NCBI RefSeq assembly: GCF_008180155.1
Contig: NZ_VSZS01000066.1
Span: forward strand, 248,001-312,000
Length of the DNA stretch: 64,000 bases
Direction of reading: 5' to 3'
Origin: Neoaquamicrobium microcysteis
GTDB taxonomy: Bacteria > Pseudomonadota > Alphaproteobacteria > Rhizobiales > Rhizobiaceae
Of this stretch, positions 18,012-27,880 are shown piece after piece (positions within the stretch are counted from its first letter, which is position 1; every line of letters starts with the position of its first letter). The notes beneath the pieces were generated by a model. That model was not told the origin of the DNA and did not search any database. It saw nothing but the letters and a program-made list of their open reading frames with translations. The position numbers and the translations under genes are program-made.

Positions 18012-18980
18012 CTACTCCTTCTTCGCGCCGATGGGCGGCGTGCCGTGGGTGTGGAAGCTCTCGATGGTTTTCAGGCCCCAGGCCTGGCCCTTCTTTCGCT
18101 CGGCTTCCGTCCAGGTGACGGTCGGCCAGTCGGGGCGCAAGATCAGCCTCGCGCCGGCATTGGCCACCTCCACCCGGTTTCCGGCCGGTTCATAGACGTA
18201 GAGGAAGAACGTGCCCTGAATGGCGTGCTTGTGCGGCCCCGTCTCGATAAAGACGCCGTTCTCGAGGAATATGTCCGCCGCCCGCAGCACGTCCTCGCGC
18301 TGGTCGACGGCGTAGGTGATATGGTGAAAGCGTCCGCTCTCGCCGGAATGATCTTCCGTGTAGGCGATGTCGTAGCTTTTGTTGTTGACCGTGAACCAGC
18401 AGCCGCCGAGCCTTCCGTTGTCGAGCTGGATTTGCTCTGTCACGCGGCTGCCGAGCGCCTTGGTCATGAAGTCGCGGATGACCTGTACATCTCTGGCCAG
18501 CAGGTTGAGGTGGTCGATCCGGCGTACGCCGACGCCACGGCCGTGGTATCGCTGGGCGATGTTCTTGAGTGCGGGTCGCTCTTCCGCCGGCGCCTCATAG
18601 ATGCGTGTTTCGTAGTAGAGCTCGAATATGTGGCCGTCCGGGTCGTTGAACCGGTAGGCGCGGCCATGGCCGAGGTCGCCCTCCGTCCAGCCGATGCCGC
18701 AGCCCATTTGCTCGATCACCTTCACCCGGCGTTCCAGTGCCGCCTGTGAGGATGTGCGATAGGCGATATGGCCCACGCCGGTCGTCTTTGCAGTAGTGAG
18801 CTTTAGCGTATGGAACTCGTAGTCGTCGAAAGCGCGCAGATAGACGGAATTGCCGTCGCGTCCGCTTTCCGTCAGCCCGTAGACGTTGACGAAGAAATTC
18901 AGGCTCTCTTCCGGCTTGTCGGTGAAAAGCTCGACATGGCCCAGATGCGCGACATCGAAACAGGGTTCATTCTCGTTCAT
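18012..18980 (-). CDS. VOC-family extradiol dioxygenase (catechol 2,3-dioxygenase-like)
   Basis: Protein of 322 residues with two vicinal-oxygen-chelate modules. The second module carries the probable Fe(II) ligands: His in RIDHLNLLARDV, His in RFHHITYAVD and Glu in GNRVEVAN, matching the His-His-Glu triad of XylE-type enzymes, so ring-cleaving activity is plausible. The ATG at 18980 has GGGAGG upstream; an in-frame ATG at 18998 does not. Directly followed by the DUF1932 dehydrogenase. Ring substrate cannot be told; other meta-pathway enzymes are absent here. Confidence 0.83.
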   Translation of the reverse strand: MNENEPCFDVAHLGHVELFTDKPEESLNFFVNVYGLTESGRDGNSVYLRAFDDYEFHTLKLTTAKTTGVGHIAYRTSSQAALERRVKVIEQMGCGIGWTEGDLGHGRAYRFNDPDGHIFELYYETRIYEAPAEERPALKNIAQRYHGRGVGVRRIDHLNLLARDVQVIRDFMTKALGSRVTEQIQLDNGRLGGCWFTVNNKSYDIAYTEDHSGESGRFHHITYAVDQREDVLRAADIFLENGVFIETGPHKHAIQGTFFLYVYEPAGNRVEVANAGARLILRPDWPTVTWTEAERKKGQAWGLKTIESFHTHGTPPIGAKKE

Positions 18981-19136
18981 GCGTTCCTCCCGCCGCATCG
19001 TGGGTCAGTTGCGGCACGCCGTTTTTGTAGAGGGTGGCGCGGCCGATTGTCGATGAATTTCCTTTGCTTTCGGGAGGCGCGGAACCAATCTGCAGTTGCC
19101 GCGTTCGCGTAGTGCAGGAAAGAGGGCGATAACTGC

Positions 19137-19865
19137 ATGATCGAAGCCTATTGCGGACCGGCCCCGACGCCGGCCTCGTTGTTCTGGGCCTGGAATCCGG
19201 ACCCGGTGGCACTTGGCCTGTGCGTTGTGCTGGGTGCGTTGCATATGCATGTGACGCGGAAGGGGGGCCTGCCGCTTTGGACCGCCGTCGGTCTCATATT
19301 CCTGCTTTTTGTTTCGCCTCTGTGCGCGCTTACGACTGCGCTGTTTTCGGCCCGCGTGGCTCATCACATTCTTCTGGTCGCCGTGGCCGCGCCGCTTCTG
19401 GCACTTGCCTTCGCGGACAGGGAGCTTGAAGTTCGCATTCCGCTGTCATGGCTTGCCGGCCTCCACGCGGCGACGGTGTGGTTCTGGCATGTGCCCGACA
19501 TCTATTCCGCCGCGATCTATTCGGCGGTGCTCTACTGGCTGATGCAGGCGAGCCTGCTTGGGACTGGCGTGTTGCTGTGGCGCGGCATCTTCGCGGAGCG
19601 CGCCAACATAGGCGCAGCAATGCTGGCGCTGCTGGCGACCGTCATCCAGATGGGCATGCTGGGAGCGCTGCTGACATTCGCGCAGAAGCCGCTCTACCAA
19701 CCGCATTTCCTGACCACCGGGCCGTTCGGGCTTTCGCCGCTCGAAGACCAGCAGCTCGCCGGGCTTATCATGTGGGTGCCGGCGGCGCTCCCGTATCTTC
19801 TTGCCGCGCTTCTCCTTTTCGCCGCGCGGCTCACGCCGCGGCGGCTGGAGACTGTGGCACGATGA
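19137..19865 (+). CDS. ctaG: Cytochrome c oxidase assembly protein, CtaG (caa3) type
   Basis: Polytopic membrane protein of 242 residues with about seven hydrophobic segments, of the caa3_CtaG family that is unrelated to the periplasmic CtaG/Cox11. Conserved His-rich sites suited to copper handling are visible: HMHVTRKG, ARVAHHILLVAVAAPLLAL and WFWHVPDIYS. It heads the cluster containing the oxidase genes at 20.9-24.1 kb and overlaps the next gene by four bases. The role in delivering copper to the oxidase is known from Bacillus and inferred here. Confidence 0.88.
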   Translation: MIEAYCGPAPTPASLFWAWNPDPVALGLCVVLGALHMHVTRKGGLPLWTAVGLIFLLFVSPLCALTTALFSARVAHHILLVAVAAPLLALAFADRELEVRIPLSWLAGLHAATVWFWHVPDIYSAAIYSAVLYWLMQASLLGTGVLLWRGIFAERANIGAAMLALLATVIQMGMLGALLTFAQKPLYQPHFLTTGPFGLSPLEDQQLAGLIMWVPAALPYLLAALLLFAARLTPRRLETVAR

Positions 19866-20356
19866 TATGGGTGAAGACCCTTCACATCGCCGCAATCGCC
19901 ATCTGGAGCGCCGGTCTGATCTGCCTGCCGGGCCTTTATGTCCAGCGTGCGCACCTGCCGGACGATGCGTCGCTTCACCGGCTGCAGGGGATGGTGCGCT
20001 TCATGTACGTGGCGCTGGTCTCCCCGGCGGCGTTCCTGGCGGTGGGCAGCGGCACGGCGCTGATCTTCATGCAGGAGAGTTTCGAGCCGTGGTTCTCCGT
20101 CAAGCTGGTTTTCGTCGGCGTCATGGTGACGGTGCATATCCTGACGGGGCTGGTCATCATCCGTCTTTTCGAGAAGGGCAATGTCTATCCGGTCTGGCGG
20201 TTCGTGGCTGTGACGGTCGTGACGCTGCTGATCGTCGGGGCGATCCTCGTCGTTGTGCTCGCCAAGCCGGCGATACCCAACCTCCTTCCCGAGGCGATGT
20301 CGGAGCCGGGCGCGCTCCGCCGCATCGTCGAAGGCCTCAATCCTTTTCAGAGATGA
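19862..20356 (+). CDS. CopD/HemJ-like small membrane protein
   Basis: Membrane protein of 164 residues with four hydrophobic segments (about 4-22, 47-70, 79-100 and 112-135). Paired His and Arg residues in the helices (KTLHIAAIAIWSAGL, VTVHILTGLVI) resemble the UPF0093/CopD group, where they coordinate haem or copper. It starts inside the ctaG stop (ATGA) and so is translationally coupled with it, pointing to a part in oxidase metallation or assembly. Its last 20 bp overlap the convergent DUF2231 gene. Confidence 0.72.
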   Translation: MIWVKTLHIAAIAIWSAGLICLPGLYVQRAHLPDDASLHRLQGMVRFMYVALVSPAAFLAVGSGTALIFMQESFEPWFSVKLVFVGVMVTVHILTGLVIIRLFEKGNVYPVWRFVAVTVVTLLIVGAILVVVLAKPAIPNLLPEAMSEPGALRRIVEGLNPFQR

Positions 20357-20837
20357 TGAGGCCGATGCCGTGATCGAACACAAGCTTGCCGCCATGCCAG
20401 CCCGCCAGTCCTGTGAAGATGCTGGCCAGAACCGACAGCATGAGGCCATGCGGCAGGACGGCGTTCTCGTCGACCAGACGGACACCCCAGTTCATGCCGG
20501 CGATTGCGATCAAGGTCATGGCCGCTATTGCGTGGGTCCAGCTTGCCACCCGGATGCGGATGCCTGGAACGAGAAGCAGTTCGGCCGTGCCGACAATGCC
20601 CGCGCCGATGCCGGCCGCGAAGGCGAAACCGGCCGACCACAGGCCGGCGCGCAGCCAGAACGGATCGGCTGTCCACCAGTAGAACACGTCGCAGCCCAAA
20701 GTCGCGATGACCAGCGCGATGGGAAAATGCACGCTCATCGCATGGATCGGGTGGCCCGCGACAGCGACTGCGGAGGCCACGGCCTCGTCGGCCACTTCCT
20801 CGATCACCGGATTGCTGCGGTCGCGGGTTTCGTTCAT
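20337..20837 (-). CDS. DUF2231 family membrane protein
   Basis: Protein of 166 residues with four hydrophobic segments. The DUF2231 signature GHPIHAMSVHFPIALVIATL lies near residue 28, with conserved His residues, followed by WTHAIAAMTLIAIAG. Such proteins often accompany respiratory or metal-related membrane genes, but no function is established. It is on the strand opposite to the surrounding oxidase cluster and shares its promoter region with coxB, 15 bp away. Confidence 0.85.
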   Translation of the reverse strand: MNETRDRSNPVIEEVADEAVASAVAVAGHPIHAMSVHFPIALVIATLGCDVFYWWTADPFWLRAGLWSAGFAFAAGIGAGIVGTAELLLVPGIRIRVASWTHAIAAMTLIAIAGMNWGVRLVDENAVLPHGLMLSVLASIFTGLAGWHGGKLVFDHGIGLIISEKD

Positions 20838-20852
20838 CAGGCGTCTCCTTCG

Positions 20853-21578
20853 ATGCAGAAAAGCGCGGCAGCAGGCGCCGGGTTCCCGCCAAAAGGTATT
20901 TTTGCAGGTGCGGCGGTGGCTTGCACGCTGTTTCTCGCCGGCTGCAGCGGGCCCTTGTCGGCGCTGGAGCCCGAAGGGCCTTCGGCACGGGGGGCGGCGA
21001 CGCTGTGGTGGGTGATGTTCTACGGGAGTGCGGCCATCTTCGTCGCGGTCAGCGCGGTGCTTGCCATGGCGCTTTTTCGGCCCGCTCCGCTTCGCAGATT
21101 GGGGCCCGAGGGTATGATCCGATGGGGCGGAATTTTCTTTCCGCTATCCAACCTCGTATTGCTGGTCATCGCGGCGTTCGTTCTCGGCGAGCGATTGCTG
21201 GCCACGCCGCGTGATCCGGCCCCCCTGCGCATCGAGGCAGTGGCGCGCCAGTGGCAGTGGGAATTCCGCTATCCGGACGGCGAAACCTCCTTCGACCGGC
21301 TGCACATGCCGGCCGGCCGGGACGTCGATTTCGCGGTGACGAGCGAGGACGTGATCCACTCCTTCTGGATACCCCGGCTGGGCGGCAAGATCGACGCGAT
21401 ACCCGGACATGAGAATGTGGTGAGGCTGCGCGCCGACCGGCCGGGGACATTCGGCGGCGTCTGCGCCGAGTTCTGCGGGCCGGGCCACACGGTGATGACC
21501 TTCACCGTCGAGGCCCATGAGGAAGAGGATTTCTTGGCGAGCGTCGATGAACTCGGCAATGGGGAGGGCGGGCAATGA
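20853..21578 (+). CDS. coxB: Cytochrome c oxidase subunit II
   Basis: Subunit carrying the CuA electron-entry site, 241 residues. The ATG at 20853 is chosen over the long upstream frame because it gives a lipoprotein signal with lipobox LAGC at about residues 31-34. Two membrane segments follow (near 53-75 and 95-115), then a periplasmic cupredoxin domain with QWQWEFRYPDG and the complete CuA ligand set: His in DVIHSFW, then CAEFCGPGHTVM. No cytochrome c domain is fused at the C-terminus. It overlaps subunit I by four bases. Confidence 0.95.
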   Translation: MQKSAAAGAGFPPKGIFAGAAVACTLFLAGCSGPLSALEPEGPSARGAATLWWVMFYGSAAIFVAVSAVLAMALFRPAPLRRLGPEGMIRWGGIFFPLSNLVLLVIAAFVLGERLLATPRDPAPLRIEAVARQWQWEFRYPDGETSFDRLHMPAGRDVDFAVTSEDVIHSFWIPRLGGKIDAIPGHENVVRLRADRPGTFGGVCAEFCGPGHTVMTFTVEAHEEEDFLASVDELGNGEGGQ

Positions 21579-24088
21579 GCATCGAGCAGGCAAGCCCGAA
21601 CCCTATCCGCCTGCACAAGGAGCTAGCCGCGCTGTGGGATACGCCTGCCGGCTGGGGCAGGCTTTCGGCCGTCAACCATACCGTGCTGGGCAAGCGCTTC
21701 ATCGTGGCGGCCTTCGTGTTCTTCGCCATCGGTGGGCTGCTGGCGATGCTCATCCGCGTGCAGATCGCCACATCGCAGACGGCCTTCGTCGGTCCTGAAA
21801 TCTACGGCCAGATATTCACCATGCACGGCACGGTGATGATGTTCCTGTTCGCGATCCCGATGTTCGAGGGGTTCGCGATCTATCTCCTGCCGAAGCTGCT
21901 GGGCGCGCGCGACCTCGCATTCCCGCGCCTCACCGCATACGGTTTCTGGTGTTATATCTTCGGCGGGTCGATCCTGATCTGCGCGATGCTGGCCGGCGTC
22001 GCGCCCGATAGCGGCTGGTTCATGTACACGCCGCTCTCATCGTCCACCTACACGCCGGGCATCAATGCCGATGTCTGGCTGCTGGGCATCACCTTCGTCG
22101 AAATCTCGGCGCTGGCTGCTGCGGTGGAGATCGTCGTCACGGTTCTGAAGGTGCGCGCGCCGGGCATGTCGATCGACCGGATGCCGATCATGGCGTGGTA
22201 TCTGCTGATTACCGCGCTGATGATGCTGTTCGGCTTCCCGCCGCTCATCCTCGGGTCGATCCTGCTGGAGCTCGAGCGCGCATTCGGACTGCCGTTCTTC
22301 GACCCGACACGGGGCGGGGACTCGCTGCTGTGGCAGCACCTGTTCTGGCTGTTCGGCCACCCCGAGGTCTACATCATCTTCCTGCCGGCAGCGGGCGCGG
22401 TGTCGATGATGATCCCGACATTCGCAAGGCACGAACTGGTCGGCTACCGCGCGATCATCGTTGCGGTCATCGCCGTCGCCTTCCTGTCCTTCGGGCTGTG
22501 GGTGCATCACATGTTCACCGTGGGGATACCGCATCTGGCGCTGGCATTCTTTTCAGCCGCGAGCGGGCTGGTGGCCGTGCCGACAGCTGTGCAGATCTTC
22601 GCGTGGATCGCGACGCTGGCGCAGGGGCGACCACGCTACGACGTGCCGATGCTCTATCTCGGCGGTTTCTTCTTCGTCTTCGTGCTGGGTGGATTGACGG
22701 GCGTCATGCTGGCGATGGTGCCGTTCAACTGGCAGGCACACGACACCCATTTCGTGGTGGCGCACCTGCACTACGTGCTGGTGGGCGGTTTCGTGTTTCC
22801 GATGATGGCGGCCGCCTACTACTGGCTGCCGCATTTCACGGGCAGGGTTTCGGACCACCGGCTTTCGGTTCCAGCCTTCTGGCTGATCTTCGGCGGGTTC
22901 AATCTCACCTTCTTCCTGATGCACCTGACCGGGCTTCTCGGCATGCCGCGCCGCGTCGCGTTCTATCCGGTAGAAGCGGGCTGGGACTGGTTGAACCTGA
23001 TCTCGTCCGTCGGCAGCTTCCTGATGACCATCGGCTTCGCGCTGTTCGTGGTCGATCTGGTGGTGCAGGTACGCTTCGGAAAGGCTTTCCGGCGCAATCC
23101 GTGGAACGCACGCACACCTGAATGGGCCATGCCCACGCCGCCCACTTCCTATGCTTTCGGCTCGCTGCCGCATATCGAGGACCGTGCCGACCGGCTGGAT
23201 GCCGACAAGCTCGGGGCGGAACTGGCAGGCGGCAGCGGCTATCTGGGCTTTACGCGCAATGGCTGGCTGGAGACCCTTACCGTCGACATGACCAGCGGGC
23301 GGCCGGACCAGCTTCTCGTGCTGCCGAACCAGACCTTCAAGCCGCTGTGGAGCGGGCTTGCCACCGGCGCGTTCGTGCTGTGCCTGCTGTTCAAGTTCTA
23401 CTGGCTGTCGCTGGCGGCGCTGGCGCTTGCGGTTGCTTCGCTGCTGGCGTGGACGCAGGGCATGGGCGCGCGGGAAGATGTGGGCGCGCTTCCGATCGGG
23501 CGAGGAGAGGTTGCCGCACCCCACTGGGAAACCGAGCGGCCACCTTCATGGTGGGCGATGGTGTTCTGCATCGCGGCCGAGGGCACGCTGTTCGCCTCGC
23601 TGCTGTTTGGCGCGCTGTTTCTCTGGCTGGTCGCGCCGGGGTGGCCGCCGCCGGATGCGGTTTCTCCGGGCACGATCCTGCCGGTCTTGTGCCTGGTTGC
23701 GCTGGGCAGCGCGGCCCTTGGCGGCAGAGGGGCGCTGGCCGCGTTGACAGCAGGCAACTCTCCTTCGGTCTGGCTGATGCTGGCATGTGCGTCGCATCTT
23801 GCCGCGATCGTGCTCCTGGCTTCCATGGCGGCGGGCATCGACGATCCGACCGCGCATGCGCACTACGCCACCGCCTTCGTGACGCTGATCTATGCCGCCG
23901 TGCGCTCGGGACTGGGGCTGATATTCGCGGGCCACGGGCTGTGGCGGGAGAGGGGCGGCTACCTTTCGCAAGCCCGCAGCCTCGACCTGAGGATCGGCAA
24001 GCTGTGGCACGACTATTCGGCCGTTACCGGCGCGATCGCCGTTCTGGCGGTGTTCGCCACCGCCTGGCTGGTGGGGAGTGCGCGATGA
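21575..24088 (+). CDS. Fused cytochrome c oxidase subunits I and III
   Basis: Haem-copper oxidase of 837 residues. Residues 1 to about 560 are subunit I: haem a ligand His in TMHGTVMMFLFAIPMFEG, the CuB and cross-linked Tyr site GHPEVYIIFLP near residue 265, HHMF for CuB, and HDTHFVVAHLHYVLVGG for the two haems. After a linker, residues about 600-837 form a subunit III-like domain (PSWWAMVFCIAAEGTLFASLLFGALF, then AHAHYATAFVTLIYAA). The fusion is known from caa3-type oxidases and replaces a separate coxC. It is coupled to coxB and the next gene by ATGA overlaps. Confidence 0.94.
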   Translation: MSIEQASPNPIRLHKELAALWDTPAGWGRLSAVNHTVLGKRFIVAAFVFFAIGGLLAMLIRVQIATSQTAFVGPEIYGQIFTMHGTVMMFLFAIPMFEGFAIYLLPKLLGARDLAFPRLTAYGFWCYIFGGSILICAMLAGVAPDSGWFMYTPLSSSTYTPGINADVWLLGITFVEISALAAAVEIVVTVLKVRAPGMSIDRMPIMAWYLLITALMMLFGFPPLILGSILLELERAFGLPFFDPTRGGDSLLWQHLFWLFGHPEVYIIFLPAAGAVSMMIPTFARHELVGYRAIIVAVIAVAFLSFGLWVHHMFTVGIPHLALAFFSAASGLVAVPTAVQIFAWIATLAQGRPRYDVPMLYLGGFFFVFVLGGLTGVMLAMVPFNWQAHDTHFVVAHLHYVLVGGFVFPMMAAAYYWLPHFTGRVSDHRLSVPAFWLIFGGFNLTFFLMHLTGLLGMPRRVAFYPVEAGWDWLNLISSVGSFLMTIGFALFVVDLVVQVRFGKAFRRNPWNARTPEWAMPTPPTSYAFGSLPHIEDRADRLDADKLGAELAGGSGYLGFTRNGWLETLTVDMTSGRPDQLLVLPNQTFKPLWSGLATGAFVLCLLFKFYWLSLAALALAVASLLAWTQGMGAREDVGALPIGRGEVAAPHWETERPPSWWAMVFCIAAEGTLFASLLFGALFLWLVAPGWPPPDAVSPGTILPVLCLVALGSAALGGRGALAALTAGNSPSVWLMLACASHLAAIVLLASMAAGIDDPTAHAHYATAFVTLIYAAVRSGLGLIFAGHGLWRERGGYLSQARSLDLRIGKLWHDYSAVTGAIAVLAVFATAWLVGSAR

Positions 24089-24453
24089 GCAGCCCCGCGG
24101 CGAAGATGGCGCACGGGCGCAATGCGAGACTGCTGCTGATGGCGGCAGGTTTCACCATCTGGGCGGTCGCGTTCATCGCGCTCTATGGAATGCTTTCCGT
24201 GGGGTGCCGCTTTGGGTGGGACCGCATCGACGCGGTCGCCGGGATATCGGTTCAGCGCCTTCAGCTTCTGGTGCTGTTTGCCGTGCATGTTGCGGCAGGG
24301 GTGGCTCTGGCCGTCGGCCTGCGCCCGCCCTTTCCGCGCGAGGGCGCGGGCGGCCACTTCGTCCGGTGGGTCGGATACTGGGCGGCTGTCGCCGCCCTCG
24401 GCTCTACGGTGTTTTCGTTCGCAGGCGTGTTTGCACTGACTGCCTGCTACTGA
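24085..24453 (+). CDS. Small membrane protein of the oxidase cluster
   Basis: Protein of 122 residues with three hydrophobic segments (about 16-36, 56-75 and 92-115). It starts within the stop codon of the fused oxidase gene, so it is probably an accessory or subunit IV-like piece of the same complex. No family was recognised with confidence. Conserved-looking Cys residues at about 39 and 120 are notable in so small a membrane protein. Confidence 0.72.
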   Translation: MSSPAAKMAHGRNARLLLMAAGFTIWAVAFIALYGMLSVGCRFGWDRIDAVAGISVQRLQLLVLFAVHVAAGVALAVGLRPPFPREGAGGHFVRWVGYWAAVAALGSTVFSFAGVFALTACY

Positions 24454-24460
24454 CGGTGGA

Positions 24461-24784
24461 TCAGCTTCGCGCGGTGGCGGTGATCTGTGCCGCGACCTTG
24501 TTGAGCGCATCGAGCCTGGCTTCGGCCGTACCGGCGGCCCAGCCCGCGTCCAGCGCCGAGACGAACGAGCTGAACTGCTCCATCTCCTCGCCTGCTGCTT
24601 CGACCGTCAGCGGCTGATCGTCGTAGGCGTCGACGAAACGCTGCGCGGCGAAGGCGATGAGGAAGAGGGCGGCCGCGTTTTCCGGCTCGGCAGCGATGCG
24701 GCCGCGCGCGGCGCGTGCGCACGCTTCGTAAGCGCGCACGCTTCCGCCCTGTTCGTTCAACCCCTTCACAAGCGTATCAAACAT
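24461..24784 (-). CDS. Hypothetical protein downstream of pyrE
   Basis: Soluble, mostly helical, Ala- and acid-rich protein of 107 residues, not recognised. It is the last gene of the minus-strand run from the TRAP transporter, 18 bp after pyrE, which suggests co-transcription. It ends seven bases from the stop of the convergent oxidase cluster. Codon use looks like that of neighbouring genes. Confidence 0.7.
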   Translation of the reverse strand: MFDTLVKGLNEQGGSVRAYEACARAARGRIAAEPENAAALFLIAFAAQRFVDAYDDQPLTVEAAGEEMEQFSSFVSALDAGWAAGTAEARLDALNKVAAQITATARS

Positions 24785-24802
24785 GATGCGATTCCCTGGT
24801 TG

Positions 24803-25498
24803 CTAGCGCGGCAATTCCGATATGCCGCCATGGTTGGCCGACCACTGCACCGGCCCGTTCAGGAACTTCTCCACTTCGGCAATGGTGTCGTCGGAGAAGC
24901 GCTTCTGCTCCTTGCAGACCCGCAGGATGTCCCACCACGTCGCGAGATAGTGCAGGCGCATGCCGGCCGCCTCCAGCTTCTGAGGCGTGTCGGGGAAGAT
25001 GTCGTAGTAGAAGACGGCGAAGGTGTCGGTGACGCGCGCCCCGGTCCTGGCGATCGCCTCGGCGAACTTGATCTTGCTGCCGCCGTCGGTCGTCAGATCC
25101 TCGACCAGAAGGACGCGCGCGCCTTCTGCCAGCGTACCCTCGATCTGCGCGTCACGGCCGAAGCCCTTGGGCTTCTTGCGCACATACTGCATCGGCAGGC
25201 CCATCCGGTCGGAGAGCCATGCCGCAAAAGGGATGCCTGCAGTCTCGCCGCCAGCAACCGCGTCGAACTGCTCGAAGCCGACATTGCGGAAGATGACCGA
25301 GGCGGCGAAATCCATGATCGCGGAGCGGATGCGCGGATAGGAAATCAGCTTGCGGCAGTCGATATAGACCGGGCTCGCGAGACCGGAGGTGAAGGTATAG
25401 GGCTGGTCGGCGCGGAAATGGACGGCGTTGATCTCCAGCAGCATCTTGGCCACCGTCTCTGAAATCACCGCACGATCTGGAAATGTGTTGGAGAACAT
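24803..25498 (-). CDS. pyrE: Orotate phosphoribosyltransferase
   Basis: Converts orotate and PRPP to orotidine monophosphate in UMP synthesis; cytoplasmic, 231 residues. The PRPP-binding loop is at about 129-141 ([13 protein letters not shown]) and the orotate-side segments are [15 protein letters not shown] near residue 36 and [13 protein letters not shown] near 82. It lies 52 bp after pyrC in the TRAP-pyr operon. With imported orotate this enzyme would be the salvage branch. Confidence 0.95.
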   Translation of the reverse strand: MFSNTFPDRAVISETVAKMLLEINAVHFRADQPYTFTSGLASPVYIDCRKLISYPRIRSAIMDFAASVIFRNVGFEQFDAVAGGETAGIPFAAWLSDRMGLPMQYVRKKPKGFGRDAQIEGTLAEGARVLLVEDLTTDGGSKIKFAEAIARTGARVTDTFAVFYYDIFPDTPQKLEAAGMRLHYLATWWDILRVCKEQKRFSDDTIAEVEKFLNGPVQWSANHGGISELPR

Positions 25499-25550
25499 GG
25501 CTTCACCCCAAAAGTTGACCGGGAACTCTCGCTATCAACTTCACTCCGCT

Positions 25551-26600
25551 CTAGCCAGCCTCGGAAGCCAGATTCCAGTGGATCGGGAACATCGGATCGA
25601 AGACGGTGACAGCGCCTTCGCCAGTGTCGATCCTGGCGGGGAATTTCTGCGGCTCTTCGTGCTTCTTCAGCGTTACGCGCACTTCGTTCGCCGGCAGGCT
25701 GTAGAAGGCCGGTCCATTAAGCGAAACGAAGGCCTCAAGCCGGTCGAGCGCGCCTTCCTCTTCGAACACATGTGCAAGGCATCCCATCGTGTTGATGGAT
25801 GAGAAAATGCCGGCGCAACCGCACGCGCATTCCTTGAGCGGATCGATGTGGGGCGCGGAATCGGTGCCGAGAAAGAAGCGGCGGTCGCCGGAAGTGGCGG
25901 CCTTGCGCAATGCCTGACGGTGAAGCTCGCGCTTGGCGACGGGCAGGCAGTAGTAGTGAGGGCGGATGCCGCCGGCCAGGATCGCGTTGCGGTTGATGAT
26001 GAGGTGATGGGTGGTGATGGTCGCGCCGAGATTTTCGGCCTGCGAGAGGGCGTAATCGACCCCGTCCTTCGTGGTCACGTGCTCCATGACCACGCGCAGG
26101 CCGGGAACGGCGCGGCGCATCGGGTCCAGGACGCGGTCTATGAAGACGGCTTCCCGGTCGAAGATGTCGATGGAGGCATCGGTGACCTCGCCGTGCACGC
26201 ACAGCGGCACGCCGGCCTTGGCCATACGCTCCAGCACCGGGTAGACGTTCTCGATGTTGCGGACGCCGCTCTGCGAGTTGGTGGTGGCGCCGGCGGGGTA
26301 GAGCTTCACTGCCGTGATCTCGCCGGCCTCGAACGCGCCGACGAGATCGGCAGCGTCGGTTTCCTCGGTGAGGTAGAGCGTCATCAGCGGCTGGAAGTCG
26401 GACCCCGCGGGCAGGGCGGCCATGATGCGCTTGCGGTAGGCGGCGGCATCCGCCCGGGTGACCACGGGCGGAACCAGATTGGGCATGATGATGGCGCGGG
26501 CGAAATGATCGGCCGTATGGCGGGCGACCGCCTGCAGCATCGCGCCGTCACGCAGGTGGACATGCCAGTCGTCGGGCTTGCGGATGGTGAGGGTGGTCAT
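25551..26600 (-). CDS. pyrC: Dihydroorotase
   Basis: Zinc amidohydrolase interconverting N-carbamoyl-L-aspartate and L-dihydroorotate, 349 residues and clearly of the E. coli-like homodimeric class. Metal sites are visible: HVH in [13 protein letters not shown] at residues 14-16, the carboxylated Lys in [11 protein letters not shown] near residue 98, His in [11 protein letters not shown], and the catalytic Asp in FLGTDSAPH near 250. It overlaps the amidohydrolase gene upstream by four bases and precedes pyrE. No aspartate transcarbamoylase gene is in this operon. Confidence 0.96.
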   Translation of the reverse strand: MTTLTIRKPDDWHVHLRDGAMLQAVARHTADHFARAIIMPNLVPPVVTRADAAAYRKRIMAALPAGSDFQPLMTLYLTEETDAADLVGAFEAGEITAVKLYPAGATTNSQSGVRNIENVYPVLERMAKAGVPLCVHGEVTDASIDIFDREAVFIDRVLDPMRRAVPGLRVVMEHVTTKDGVDYALSQAENLGATITTHHLIINRNAILAGGIRPHYYCLPVAKRELHRQALRKAATSGDRRFFLGTDSAPHIDPLKECACGCAGIFSSINTMGCLAHVFEEEGALDRLEAFVSLNGPAFYSLPANEVRVTLKKHEEPQKFPARIDTGEGAVTVFDPMFPIHWNLASEAG

Positions 26601-27880
26601 CGGTGCCTCGCGAGAAATTCGTAGACGATGTCGGTGGCGTCCGCGAAGTCGGGCAGCTCCATCGCCTCGTGCGGGTTGTGCGATCCGTTGCGGTTGCGCA
26701 CGAACACCATCGCCGAAGGGATGCCTGCCGCCGAAAACACGGCCGCGTCATGGCCACCGCCGCTTGGCATGACGAAGGGTTCCTGTCCAGTGCGCTCCAT
26801 CGCCGCCTTGAGGCCCTCGACCAGATCGGAGTCGCACATTGCGGGCTCTACGCGCATCTCCTCGTCGAGCTCGAAGCGCACCTTGCGCTCCTTCTCCACC
26901 TGCCGCATCTCGGCCTTGAGCAGGCGGCGCATATCGTCCAACGTGCGTGCGCTCTGGCTGCGGATGTCGAGGCTGAAGCAGACTTCCTCGGGAATCTTGG
27001 ACATGGCATGGATTTGCGGGTCGGTGCCGACCATGCCGCTGGTTAGCACCAGATCGTCGCCCATGTTGAGGATGGTGGACCAGCTTTCGTCCATGCGCAC
27101 CAAAAGGTCCGCCATTGCCAGCACGGCGTCGCGCCGATACGCCTTGGGCACCGCGCCGGAATGGCCCGCCTCGCCGATGCAGCGCACCTTGCGATGACGG
27201 AAATTGCCGCGAATGCCGGAGACTACGGCGGCGGGAATGTCCTTGCCGACCAGCAGGGGGCCCTGCTCGATATGCAGTTCGAGATAGGCCTCGATGGCGG
27301 ACACGTCGATGAGGGGCGTGCCGGCGCGTACCTTGTCCATCGGCAGGCCGATATCGGCCATGTGATCGTCGAGCGTGCGGCCGTCGCCCTTGTGTGACGC
27401 CTTGAGCTCCGATTCGCCGAGTGTGCCTGTGAGCGCCTTGGAGCCGATGTAGCAGGGGCCGAACCAGGCGCTTTCCTCGCCGCGCATGGCAAGCACGTGG
27501 ACGGGCCGTGCGAAGCGCTCACCGCGCCGGTGCGCGCGCACGAGGCAGACGAGGCCTGCGACAACGCCCGCCAGCCCGTCGAAATTGCCGCCATACGGCA
27601 CGCTGTCGACATGTGAACCGACGACGACGAAACGTTCGGCGCCGCGATCGGCGGGCAGGCTGAAATTGGCGTTCGCGCCCGCGTCGTACCAGACCTCGAG
27701 GCCGTGACCGCGGGCGAAATCCTCGAGGAAGCGCAGCGTCTCGGTCTCGACCTGCGAGAAAGCCGGACGGCTGACGCCCTGCGTGTCGGGGGTGAGGGCC
27801 GCGATTTCCTCGAACAGGTAGCGCGCCGTCTCGATGTCGAGCTCGCGGTCGTTGCTGTCGGCGGCGGCCAGCGCGCTCAT
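26597..27880 (-). CDS. M20 Zn-dependent N-carbamoyl amino acid / allantoate-type amidohydrolase
   Basis: Protein of 427 residues of the M20/hydantoinase (HyuC, AllC) group that removes the carbamoyl group from ureido acids. Di-metal ligands are present: HVD in [15 protein letters not shown] near residue 90, Glu in RGEESAWFG near 135, His in [11 protein letters not shown] near 200 and His in GSHNPHEAM near 400. It overlaps pyrD upstream and pyrC downstream by four bases each, which strongly suggests that its substrate is N-carbamoyl-L-aspartate, the product of PyrC run in reverse (ureidosuccinase). That function is inferred from context. Allantoate or N-carbamoyl-beta-alanine are the alternatives. 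Confidence 0.85.
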   Translation of the reverse strand: MSALAAADSNDRELDIETARYLFEEIAALTPDTQGVSRPAFSQVETETLRFLEDFARGHGLEVWYDAGANANFSLPADRGAERFVVVGSHVDSVPYGGNFDGLAGVVAGLVCLVRAHRRGERFARPVHVLAMRGEESAWFGPCYIGSKALTGTLGESELKASHKGDGRTLDDHMADIGLPMDKVRAGTPLIDVSAIEAYLELHIEQGPLLVGKDIPAAVVSGIRGNFRHRKVRCIGEAGHSGAVPKAYRRDAVLAMADLLVRMDESWSTILNMGDDLVLTSGMVGTDPQIHAMSKIPEEVCFSLDIRSQSARTLDDMRRLLKAEMRQVEKERKVRFELDEEMRVEPAMCDSDLVEGLKAAMERTGQEPFVMPSGGGHDAAVFSAAGIPSAMVFVRNRNGSHNPHEAMELPDFADATDIVYEFLARHR

